A DNA stretch of 5,938 nucleotides, taken from the NCBI GenBank assembly GCA_025450095.1, contig JANWID010000323.1:1-5938 (forward strand). Direction: 5' to 3'. The notes beneath the pieces are model-generated. The model was not told the DNA's origin. It worked only from the letters and a program-made list of their open reading frames with translations, and did no database searches. Both the position numbers and the translations under genes were made by a program. This DNA comes from Bacteroidia bacterium. Lineage in GTDB: Bacteria; Bacteroidota; Bacteroidia; AKYH767-A; OLB10. Of this stretch, positions 1 through 5,466 are shown piece after piece (position 1 is the stretch's first letter; each line of letters begins with the position of its first letter).

Positions 1-1
1 T

Positions 2-325
2 ACAGTGAATCTGAAAGACAGCAAAAACGCCACCCGTTATGTTCCCGGTTCCACTTCGTACGAACCGGTGCAGTCTAATAATTATTACAATAATTTTTAT
101 GGTTACTATAAAACGGCGTATTCCGAAGTTTATACAGAAGGATATTATACTACCGATAAAGTATATTTTATAGAATGTAACCTCTATGATGCAGCCTCTG
201 AGGAATTGTTATGGTCGGCTCAATCACAGACAACCAACCCTAAGAACATTGATAAGTTTGCGCAGGAGTATGCAGCCTTGATTGTTGAACGGTTGCGGTC
301 CGACAGATTAGTACCTCAACAATGA
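2..325 (+). CDS. 3' part of a tyrosine-rich hypothetical protein (N-terminus outside the window)
   Basis: The reading frame is open to the left edge: the codon before the in-frame GTG at position 5 is a sense codon. The GTG is therefore unlikely to be the true start, and the gene is truncated by the window. The visible part is about 107 residues ending in TGA. It has a tyrosine- and asparagine-rich stretch (14 Tyr in total, including NNYYNNFYGYY) and then a more regular segment, DKVYFIECNLYDAASEELLW, followed by a helical-looking end. The pattern 'hydrophobic strand, LYD, then LLWSAQS' resembles the closing part of small Bacteroidota envelope proteins whose strand ends in 'klvWsg', such as DUF4136-type lipoproteins. 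That is an impression from memory, not a demonstrated match. The gene lies 37 nt before the beta-barrel gene with no terminator between, so the two are probably co-transcribed. Function is unknown; an envelope location is only inferred. Confidence 0.72.
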   Translation, partial: TVNLKDSKNATRYVPGSTSYEPVQSNNYYNNFYGYYKTAYSEVYTEGYYTTDKVYFIECNLYDAASEELLWSAQSQTTNPKNIDKFAQEYAALIVERLRSDRLVPQQ

Positions 326-362
326 GAATTTCTTAAATGAATAAAATTTAAACCTACTTCTT

Positions 363-1046
363 ATGAAAAAACTATTGTGTGTATTGATGATGTTTTGTTG
401 TATAATGTTAATGGAAAGTGAAGCTCAGAAAGCCCGCCTTAATATTTATGCAGGTTACGCCTTCGACGATCAGTTCGATTCCTATTATGATGCATATAAC
501 TATTATGACGGAACTATTGAAGGAAGCTTACAGTGGGGAGCAGGTTTTGAATACATGCTGCATCATGCAACCGGAGTGGAATTAGTATATCTGCGCCAGG
601 ATACAAAAGCTCCTACAAGGTATCTTACCGACAACTATAATGGTACTGTACAGTTTGCCGATTTCGATATGGCAATTAATTATATTTTGGTGAGTGGCAA
701 CCGTCATTTTGGAAAGCCTGACGGAAGAGTGGATGGTTTTGCAGGATTGATGATGGGAATGGTGGTTGCGGATGTTGAAATACCAAGTACCGGGTCCAGC
801 GCTTCCACAACAAAATTTGCCTGGGGACTTAAAGGGGGTGCCAACATCTGGATTACTGATAATATCGGAATTAAGCTGATGGCACAAATGGTTTCTGCAA
901 CCCAATCAATGGGAGGAAGCGTTTACTTCGGTACCGGTGGTACTGGTGCAGGCCTTAGTTCTTATTCTTCAATCTACCAGTTTACACTCGGCGGAGGTCT
1001 TGCCTTTAGATTTGGTGGTGCAACAGCTTCCTCTCCTCAACAGTAA
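363..1046 (+). CDS. Small outer-membrane beta-barrel protein
   Basis: This 227-residue protein has a typical Sec signal peptide: MKK, a hydrophobic core to about residue 17, then SEA|Q with predicted cleavage after Ala21. The mature part alternates short amphipathic strands rich in Gly, Tyr and aromatic residues (for example LNIYAGYAF, WGAGFEYML, TGVELVYLR) with polar loops. The last strand, FTLGGGLAFRFGG, is followed by a short polar tail. Size and pattern fit the 8- to 10-stranded barrels that Bacteroidota annotate as 'outer membrane beta-barrel' or 'porin family' proteins. The residues 'FAWGLKGGANIWITDNIGIKL' (positions about 152-172) are typical of a strand-turn-strand in OmpA/OmpW-like barrels. 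It follows the tyrosine-rich gene by 37 nt and ends 21 nt before a strong terminator, so it is the last gene of its transcript. No substrate or partner can be inferred. The ATG start is chosen because the signal peptide begins there. Confidence 0.8.
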   Translation: MKKLLCVLMMFCCIMLMESEAQKARLNIYAGYAFDDQFDSYYDAYNYYDGTIEGSLQWGAGFEYMLHHATGVELVYLRQDTKAPTRYLTDNYNGTVQFADFDMAINYILVSGNRHFGKPDGRVDGFAGLMMGMVVADVEIPSTGSSASTTKFAWGLKGGANIWITDNIGIKLMAQMVSATQSMGGSVYFGTGGTGAGLSSYSSIYQFTLGGGLAFRFGGATASSPQQ

Positions 1047-1066
1047 TTAATTCTGAAGCGTGAAAT

Positions 1067-1097
1067 GCCTTGCCACTAAATGGCAGGGCTTTTTTTT
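1067..1097 (+). terminator. Rho-independent terminator of the beta-barrel gene
   Basis: A 9-bp stem (GCCTTGCCA at 1067-1075 with TGGCAGGGC at 1081-1089, one G-T wobble) closes a 5-nt loop. It is followed directly by eight T residues (1090-1097). It starts 21 nt after the barrel stop codon. The convergent glycosyltransferase stop codon falls in the loop, and its last codons are read through the right arm and T-tract. The minus-strand side lacks a good T-run, so it should work mainly for the plus strand. Confidence 0.88.
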
Positions 1098-2173
1098 GTT
1101 TCGGGAGATAGGAACGCACCGATTGTTTTTTGCAATATCTCGTCTTTAGATCTGAAAGCTATCTCACGTCCCGGAGTTATTTCCTCCCAAGTTGCAGGAT
1201 CCTCCGCTTGTAACGCTGTGCAATAATTATATTTTCTTCTCAAATCTTTCGCAAGATATTCCTGTTCTGTTTGTCCCGGAGTCGGAACAAATAAAACATT
1301 CCGGTGTCCCAACACAGCCAGATCCATGATAGTTGAATAACCAGGCCTGCAGATCAGCAATGTTTCGGGATGCAACAAACCTGAAAATTCATCATCACGG
1401 ATGGTAGCCATAACCGTTATATTTTCATAAGTCGTATTCACCGGATTACCCGGTTGCCCAAGTATTACCAGGCATTTTTTATTTTGTTGTTGGAAAAATT
1501 GCATCACCTTGAATTCAAAAATAGTTCGTTGCGGTTCGGGGCCGGATAAAATTGCAATGCAATCATATTTCTTTTCGGTTGCAGATGCTGGTTTTACAAA
1601 TCGTGATAAAATGCCCGTGTGCCTTACCGGGATGTTGATCCCGGATGAATTGGAAAGCACACCCGATATTTTTACATCCGGATCATCAGGGATCCAGAGT
1701 TCATTGAAATTTTCAATCCGTTTTTTATTCATCCGGAATAACAACGGTTCGATGAATTTCAACCCATTACCACCGCTGATTCTTACCTGGTGTGTCATGA
1801 ATGCTGTCTTTACTTTTTCAGAATAAAAGCCGTAACGGTTATCAGATATAACATGGGTGATTTTTTTTTCAGAAATCAACTGATCAAGGAAGCTATGTTC
1901 TTTCCGGATTCCTGCCAAAATTTTCGGAAATTGTAAAAGGATGGAAACAGCCATGGAACCGTTAGCAGGATATCGGATATCGAATCCGGGAATTACAACA
2001 AGAGGAAGTTCCGGATATCTTTCTTCCAGCAGGATTTTCCCATAGCCGGATGCACAAAGTGTAACCTGGATATTGTGTTGCAGTAACTGGTTGATAACAG
2101 GAATGCATCGCGTAGCATGTCCAAGACCCCAGTCGAGAGGTGCAACCAACACATGTATTTCCCGATCTTTCAT
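1076..2173 (-). CDS. GT-B fold glycosyltransferase (MurG/GT28-like, COG1819-type)
   Basis: The predicted cytoplasmic enzyme of 365 residues probably transfers a sugar from a nucleotide-sugar donor. Acceptor and donor are not known. The N-terminal half has the glycine/histidine loop APLDWGLGHATRC (residues 11-23), the usual acceptor-side loop of MurG-like GT-B enzymes, followed by alternating strand-helix units. The C-terminal half has SGPEPQRTIFE (210-220), CRPGYSTIMDLAVLG (275-289) and PTPGQTEQEYLA (297-308), matching the donor-binding region of the family 28 C-terminal domain. No signal peptide or membrane span is visible. Bacteroidota homologues are usually annotated simply as 'glycosyltransferase' or 'glycosyl transferase family 28'. 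The ATG is supported because the first beta strand (IHVLVAPLDWG) begins six residues later. The gene is divergent from trmB across 60 nt. Its 3' end runs through the terminator of the convergent barrel gene. A role in surface polysaccharide or glycolipid synthesis is inference. Confidence 0.87.
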   Translation of the reverse strand: MKDREIHVLVAPLDWGLGHATRCIPVINQLLQHNIQVTLCASGYGKILLEERYPELPLVVIPGFDIRYPANGSMAVSILLQFPKILAGIRKEHSFLDQLISEKKITHVISDNRYGFYSEKVKTAFMTHQVRISGGNGLKFIEPLLFRMNKKRIENFNELWIPDDPDVKISGVLSNSSGINIPVRHTGILSRFVKPASATEKKYDCIAILSGPEPQRTIFEFKVMQFFQQQNKKCLVILGQPGNPVNTTYENITVMATIRDDEFSGLLHPETLLICRPGYSTIMDLAVLGHRNVLFVPTPGQTEQEYLAKDLRRKYNYCTALQAEDPATWEEITPGREIAFRSKDEILQKTIGAFLSPETKKSPAI

Positions 2174-2178
2174 TTGGT

Positions 2179-2186
2179 CAAAAGTA
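2179..2186 (-). promoter_or_regulatory. Candidate -7 promoter element of the glycosyltransferase gene
   Basis: Read on the minus strand this is TACTTTTG, an exact match to the Bacteroidota -7 consensus TAnnTTTG. It ends 5 nt before the ATG at 2173, so a transcript from here would be leaderless or have a leader of only a few bases. No clear TTTG -33 element is found 19-21 nt upstream, so confidence is moderate. Confidence 0.45.
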
Positions 2187-2199
2187 CACCTGAAATCAC

Positions 2200-2207
2200 T
2201 ACTTTCG
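2200..2207 (+). promoter_or_regulatory. Candidate -7 promoter element of trmB
   Basis: TACTTTCG matches TAnnTTTG in seven of eight positions. A TTTG that could act as the -33 element lies at 2173-2176, with a 23-nt gap that is slightly long. The predicted start of transcription near 2211-2214 leaves a leader of about 20 nt before the TTG start codon. The -33 candidate overlaps the glycosyltransferase start codon, so the divergent promoters would interleave. Confidence 0.4.
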
Positions 2208-2233
2208 CGCGTTAATTATTAGCGTTAAATATT

Positions 2234-2905
2234 TTGGGTAAGAATAAGCTGAAACGATTCGCAGAACTGGAAACTATGGACCGTGTGTTCCAGCCAGGTC
2301 GCCGCGCACCCGATGAGAATTTTTTTCTGAAAGGTAAATGGAAGGAAAAGATCTTTCATAACCAGCATCCTATTATCGCGGAGTTGGGTTGCGGAAGGGG
2401 TGAGTATACTATCAATCTTGCCAGGAAGTTTCCCGATCGTAATTTTATTGGTATTGATAAAAAAGGAGCCCGGTTGTGGCGTGGAGCAAAAACCGCTAAT
2501 GAAGACAATTTGCTTAATGCTGCATTTCTGAGGATTCAGATTGAACAACTGAATTTTTATTTCAAACCGGGTGAAATTGATGAAATCTGGATCACCTTTC
2601 CGGATCCCCAGGCACAACCTTCAAGAGAAAATACGAGGATGACATCACCAAGATTCCTGGAAATGTATAAAACACTTCTTCCCGAAGGTGGAACGGTGCA
2701 TTTAAAGACTGACAATGCCGCTCTATATTCATATACTCTACGAAGAGTAAAAGAAATGAATGCAAAGGTTTGGGAAGCTACTGAAGATCTTTATGCTTCC
2801 GAACATGAAGATGAACTCCTCTCCATTACTACTACTTACGAAAAACGTTACCTGGCACAGGGGATCAGGATTTGTTACCTGAAATTTTCATGGGAACCTC
2901 TATAA
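2234..2905 (+). CDS. trmB: tRNA (guanine-N7-)-methyltransferase TrmB
   Basis: TrmB uses S-adenosylmethionine to methylate N7 of guanosine 46 in the tRNA variable loop; it acts in the cytoplasm. The 223-residue protein is of normal family length. Visible motifs are the SAM-binding AELGCGRGEYTINLA (49-63), the acidic GIDKKG (73-78), the catalytic-region IWITFPDPQ (118-126), HLKTD (156-160) and the family-typical TTYEKRY (200-206). The start is TTG at 2234: the N-terminus MGKNKLKRFAE is what TrmB proteins of this phylum usually show, no ATG precedes it in frame, and an in-frame TAA lies at 2213-2215. An ATT codon just upstream is a less likely start. There is no evident Shine-Dalgarno. The segment after PDP (QAQPSRENTRM) is less basic than the usual PDPW-K-R-H-K-R run. 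The last residues WEPL and the stop codon lie in an inverted-repeat arm, so the native C-terminus may have been altered. Confidence 0.95.
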   Translation: MGKNKLKRFAELETMDRVFQPGRRAPDENFFLKGKWKEKIFHNQHPIIAELGCGRGEYTINLARKFPDRNFIGIDKKGARLWRGAKTANEDNLLNAAFLRIQIEQLNFYFKPGEIDEIWITFPDPQAQPSRENTRMTSPRFLEMYKTLLPEGGTVHLKTDNAALYSYTLRRVKEMNAKVWEATEDLYASEHEDELLSITTTYEKRYLAQGIRICYLKFSWEPL

Positions 2906-2927
2906 ATCTACTTATACTTCGTTATAC

Positions 2928-2943
2928 ATCCGCCGCGGCGGAT
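2928..2943. repeat. Perfect 16-bp GC-rich palindrome
   Basis: ATCCGCCGCGGCGGAT is fully self-complementary, and its GC-rich core stands out in AT-rich surroundings. It is not followed by a T-run on either strand, so it is not a canonical terminator by itself. It is part of the larger inverted-repeat element. Confidence 0.8.
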
Positions 2944-2986
2944 TAAAATCCTCATCCCGACATTTTCGTCGGGACTCCGGTTTTAA
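2943..2986. repeat. Long imperfect stem-loop between convergent genes
   Basis: The inner stem TCCCGAC (2955-2961) / GTCGGGA (2968-2974) closes a 6-nt loop. After a 4x4 internal loop, an outer stem of 8 pairs (2943-2950 with 2979-2986, one G-T wobble) follows. It lies between the convergent trmB and Omp28-like genes and might impede transcription from both sides. However, the following T-run is only four bases before A residues, so terminator activity is doubtful. Confidence 0.6.
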
Positions 2987-3051
2987 AAAATTCGCAAACC
3001 TTGTCTAAGCGATTTCCAGAGGTTCCCTTATATAAGCAAATTGGAAAATCC

Positions 3052-4170
3052 TTATTCTACAACAAGCTTGAGCAGTCTGTTGCTTTTTCCCGATAAAATT
3101 TTCAGGAAATACATGCCAGGTGATAAACTACCGATATCAAAAATTTCATCACCATTCTTTGGCTTCAGATCCATAACAATTTCACCCGTAATATTCATTA
3201 CTGAAATTGAAGTGAAAGTTTCAGAATTACCAATGATGCGGAAATAATCAGACGCAGGGTTTGGATAAATTTTTAAATCTACAGTTCCTGGATCGGGATC
3301 AAGTCCAACGGTTGTTCCATCCTTGGCAGCAAGTGTTATTCCGGTATGCGTATGCTTATAGTCGGCTTGTGTAACAAATGCAGATATTTCACAACTGTCG
3401 ATGTTGAAACCAACAGGAACCGTATAGGTGTAGGTGCGAGCAACAAGAGTTCCCTGAAGTGTGGTTGTAACCGTATCTCCCCATTGTCCTGTCAGCAGGT
3501 GACGTAGCATATGATTGTGTACATAATTGGAATCATAAGCTGATACATTGGACTGGGTTCCGATTACACCGTTTTCAGTGAGCGCAACATTCAGCATATT
3601 ATTCTGTGTTTCAGTCGACGTGTAATACAATTCGATGTTAACAGTCAGCTCACGTGAAATGCTGTCGAACGAACAGGCAGCACCGATATTGACCGGAGTG
3701 TTTCCGCCCTGCAGGATAATATCAGCACCTGCGCCCTGGTTTATGTATCCCGGATCCCACCATCCCGGGCGACGGATAGCCAGGTTACCCGGAGGATTTT
3801 GTGGAAAAAACGGAGGTTGGCTGTATGTTCCAGGCCAAACAACCCGGTTCACAGTTCCTGCAGGATAAGCCACGGAAGCAGCCATGCTGTCGATTGCAGC
3901 ACCGAAAGGTGTTCTGTAATCAGGTTGTCCCGGTAGAATGGTATCGGCTAACGGCCCCGTATGTATAAAAATAAGGACTACTCTGTTCGGATAGCTGTTA
4001 TACAACTGTTCTGCGCGGTAATCACCATCCGGACAATAAGCACAGTTGATACCGTTAAATAGTTCCACCACCGCATTCCGGGGCAACACAGAAGTGGTAA
4101 CAAGCGTCTGTGCTATTGAAACCACAGCACATAGTAGGAGCATCAGGGTTATATGGAGGCGGAGTTTCAT
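3052..4170 (-). CDS. Omp28-like secreted protein with T9SS C-terminal sorting domain
   Basis: This 372-residue exported protein has a signal peptide (MKLRLH, a hydrophobic core, then SIA|Q, cleavage near residue 20). Next comes a thioredoxin-like region beginning VVELFNGINCAYCPDG (34-49), with a CxxC pair at Cys43 and Cys46, and YPAGTVNRVVW (102-112), where the cis-proline-like segment of such folds is expected. This order matches the Omp28-related family first described in Porphyromonas gingivalis. A beta-rich middle domain (about 160-290) has a further Cys166 and Cys260. The last 75 residues, starting at IYPNPASD (301-308) and ending LKLVVE, form a type A sorting domain of the type IX secretion system. 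The domain should direct the protein across the outer membrane, where it is usually cleaved. The actual substrate or adhesion role is unknown; redox activity through CxxC is possible but unproven. A close paralogue lies at the right edge in the same orientation. Confidence 0.88.
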   Translation of the reverse strand: MKLRLHITLMLLLCAVVSIAQTLVTTSVLPRNAVVELFNGINCAYCPDGDYRAEQLYNSYPNRVVLIFIHTGPLADTILPGQPDYRTPFGAAIDSMAASVAYPAGTVNRVVWPGTYSQPPFFPQNPPGNLAIRRPGWWDPGYINQGAGADIILQGGNTPVNIGAACSFDSISRELTVNIELYYTSTETQNNMLNVALTENGVIGTQSNVSAYDSNYVHNHMLRHLLTGQWGDTVTTTLQGTLVARTYTYTVPVGFNIDSCEISAFVTQADYKHTHTGITLAAKDGTTVGLDPDPGTVDLKIYPNPASDYFRIIGNSETFTSISVMNITGEIVMDLKPKNGDEIFDIGSLSPGMYFLKILSGKSNRLLKLVVE

Positions 4171-4461
4171 AAAAGTAAATTTACTAAAAATTCGTGATTT
4201 TTGATTCAGGGTTTAAATGAATTACTGACATTAATCTAAACAAATTATCAGCTATCAAGCTGGCATTCGGGTCGGAACGAGCCTGGTCTGTTCAACATCT
4301 CCATCTACGTTCATTAAACAATTAATTAATCAAACCTGCGTTAAACTTCTTTCTCAATTATAGGTAATTTTTGAATTGTTTTGAATGCGTAAGAACCTTT
4401 TAAATCTATATAAAGACTTTCTTCAATCTTAACTTAATCTTACAATCTAAATTTCAAAACC
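4171..4461. other. Divergent AT-rich intergenic region
   Basis: This 291-bp region separates the divergent Omp28-like and lipoprotein genes. It has no open frame worth calling. It holds a 12-bp palindrome next to the Omp28-like start and a short hairpin CAGCT-ATCA-AGCTG near 4250-4263 without a T-run. The element AATCT occurs three times in the lipoprotein leader (4425, 4436 and 4444). Promoter calls are weak: TAAATTTA on the minus strand (inside the palindrome), and TTTG at 4380-4383 followed by TAAATCTA at 4401-4408 on the plus strand. Neither is a full match to TAnnTTTG. There is no Shine-Dalgarno before either gene, as is usual in Bacteroidota. Confidence 0.6.
4174..4185. promoter_or_regulatory. 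12-bp perfect palindrome beside the Omp28-like start codon
   Basis: AGTAAATTTACT is perfectly self-complementary and ends three bases upstream of the minus-strand ATG. It could be an operator half-site pair, a -7-like element (TAAATTTA) or simply AT-rich coincidence. Nothing comparable can be checked for the paralogue because its start lies outside the window. Confidence 0.25.
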
Positions 4462-5388
4462 ATGAAACATTCATTTTTATTTATGTCTGCCATTTTAACA
4501 TGTATCGTTGTTTGGTTTTCTTGTAACAAAGACGATCCCGATTCCGCACCGGGCAATGCATTGAATTCGCTACAGGAATTTTATGATAACCACGCCCAGT
4601 CCAGCCAGTTTTTTACTATTAATAGCCAGTCTGATCAAACTATCACCGGGCAGCAAGGCACCCAAGTAACTTTTAGCGAACATGTTTTTTTGAAACCCAA
4701 TGGCCAGATCGCAACTGGTAATGTGAAAATTGAACTGAAAGAAATTTACAAAAAAAGCGATATGCTTTATGCCGGAAAGCCCACTGTTATACCTTCCGGA
4801 CAACCACTAAAATCAGGTGGTGAGGTGTTCCTAAAAGCTACACTCGGGAGTACGGGAGAAGAACTGATCATAAGAGACACCACACCTTCCGTAAATATCC
4901 TTTTCCCGGCTGCAGCAGCTGTTGATACGATGTTTGGATTCATCCAGGGCGATTCAGCGGGTTTGTTTGTCTGGAATTCTATGAACCAACAAGGATGGCC
5001 TACCGTGGCATTTCCAACAGTTGGTGGTTATGTAATACAAACCGATACGCTCACCTGGATCAATTGTGATCAGCCAATTTTTTCCAACCCGTGGGTGCAG
5101 CTATACATGAACGCGAATGACCCACCTGTCGAGTATTCAACAGATGTATTTCTTTTTTTTCCGGATAATATTATGATTCATGTTTATTCAGCAGGGCCCA
5201 CGAGCTTTGGTAATTATTACACACCATGTAATTCAAATTTAACCGTGGTTGCAATTGGATTCAAAAACGGCCAGCTCTATTCATCTTTTACGCCGGTTCA
5301 GATTGGAACTACAAATCAAACTATTTCATTCAGTTTAACTCCAACCTCAGAAGCCGCGCTTACACAAGCATTGGAAGGACTGGATTAA
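4462..5388 (+). CDS. Probable surface-exposed lipoprotein of unknown function
   Basis: The 308-residue protein starts with a short signal sequence ending VVWFSC. Cys21 is the likely lipidated residue, although the lipobox (W-F-S-C) is atypical in its -3 and -2 positions. The next residues are NKDDPDS. Lys-Asp-Asp at +2 to +4 fits the lipoprotein export signal K-(D/E)2 described in Capnocytophaga, which sends lipoproteins to the cell surface. The mature part appears all-beta. Residues about 58-148 (TITGQQGTQVTF to VNILFP) include VKIELKEIYKKSDM and SGGEVFLKA. This is a pattern I recall in several Bacteroidota lipoproteins with an immunoglobulin- or ZU5-like fold, but I cannot confirm it. YVIQTDTLTWINCDQPI (190-206) resembles the recurrent 'W-I-N-C-D' segment in the same group. 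A second beta domain follows (about 227-292). The gene is monocistronic, with its own leader and a strong terminator. It sits between two Omp28-like genes of opposite orientation. No enzymatic residues are recognisable. Confidence 0.8.
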   Translation: MKHSFLFMSAILTCIVVWFSCNKDDPDSAPGNALNSLQEFYDNHAQSSQFFTINSQSDQTITGQQGTQVTFSEHVFLKPNGQIATGNVKIELKEIYKKSDMLYAGKPTVIPSGQPLKSGGEVFLKATLGSTGEELIIRDTTPSVNILFPAAAAVDTMFGFIQGDSAGLFVWNSMNQQGWPTVAFPTVGGYVIQTDTLTWINCDQPIFSNPWVQLYMNANDPPVEYSTDVFLFFPDNIMIHVYSAGPTSFGNYYTPCNSNLTVVAIGFKNGQLYSSFTPVQIGTTNQTISFSLTPTSEAALTQALEGLD

Positions 5389-5417
5389 GATCGTATTGCT
5401 TTTAGCCGTGATATAAT

Positions 5418-5452
5418 AAAAAACGCCGCAGAAAAATTGCGGCGTTTTTTTT
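5418..5452. terminator. Bidirectional Rho-independent terminator
   Basis: A GC-rich 7-bp stem CGCCGCA (5424-5430) / TGCGGCG (5438-5444) with a 7-nt loop is flanked by A6 (5418-5423) on the left and T8 (5445-5452) on the right. Read on either strand it gives a hairpin followed by a U-run. It lies 29 nt after the lipoprotein stop and 14 nt beyond the stop of the convergent Omp28-like paralogue, so it should serve both. Confidence 0.92.
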
Positions 5453-5466
5453 AGTCCGATTAAGGA

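Larger units (their letters stand above)
2892..3027. repeat. 136-bp MITE-like inverted-repeat element with internal hairpins
   Basis: The ends are inverted repeats. GGGAACCTCTATAAATC (2892-2908) pairs with GATTTCCAGAGGTTCCC (3011-3027) at 15 of 17 positions, and the outer 10 are perfect. Allowing a one-base gap, pairing continues for another 6 of 7 bases (2911-2917 with 3003-3009). Inside lie a perfect 16-bp GC-rich palindrome and a long stem-loop. There is no coding capacity and no convincing target-site duplication at the borders. Known classes it resembles are miniature inverted-repeat transposable elements and dispersed intergenic repeats. Which one cannot be decided from a single copy. 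The left arm overlaps the end of trmB. The right end lies 24 nt from the stop of the convergent Omp28-like gene. Confidence 0.6.

Noticed and set aside
582..905. Minus-strand open frame opposite the beta-barrel gene
   Set aside because: It lies fully inside a well-supported coding gene, has a composition unlike a real protein and no recognisable motif; it is a shadow frame.
311..1046. Both left-hand genes end in Pro-Gln-Gln followed by a stop, encoded by similar bases
   Set aside because: The match is only about nine bases and the surrounding residues differ, so it is most simply a coincidence rather than a shared tag.
1509..1826. Plus-strand open frame inside the glycosyltransferase gene
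   Set aside because: It is antisense to a gene with clear family motifs and has no family features of its own.
2225..2617. Minus-strand open frame opposite the first half of trmB
   Set aside because: It is antisense to the SAM-binding region of trmB and shows no independent motif.
3041..3247. Short plus-strand frame over the end of the Omp28-like gene
   Set aside because: It is antisense to the sorting domain, and its sequence is explained by that gene.
3635..3868. Plus-strand open frame inside the first Omp28-like gene
   Set aside because: It is antisense to a conserved secreted-protein region and has no start context or motif.
4250..4263. Small hairpin CAGCT-ATCA-AGCTG as a terminator or riboswitch
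   Set aside because: The stem is only five pairs, no T-run follows on either strand, and there is no larger conserved structure around it.
4570..4803. Minus-strand frame inside the lipoprotein gene
   Set aside because: It is antisense to a gene with a clear lipoprotein signal, and nothing supports it as a gene.
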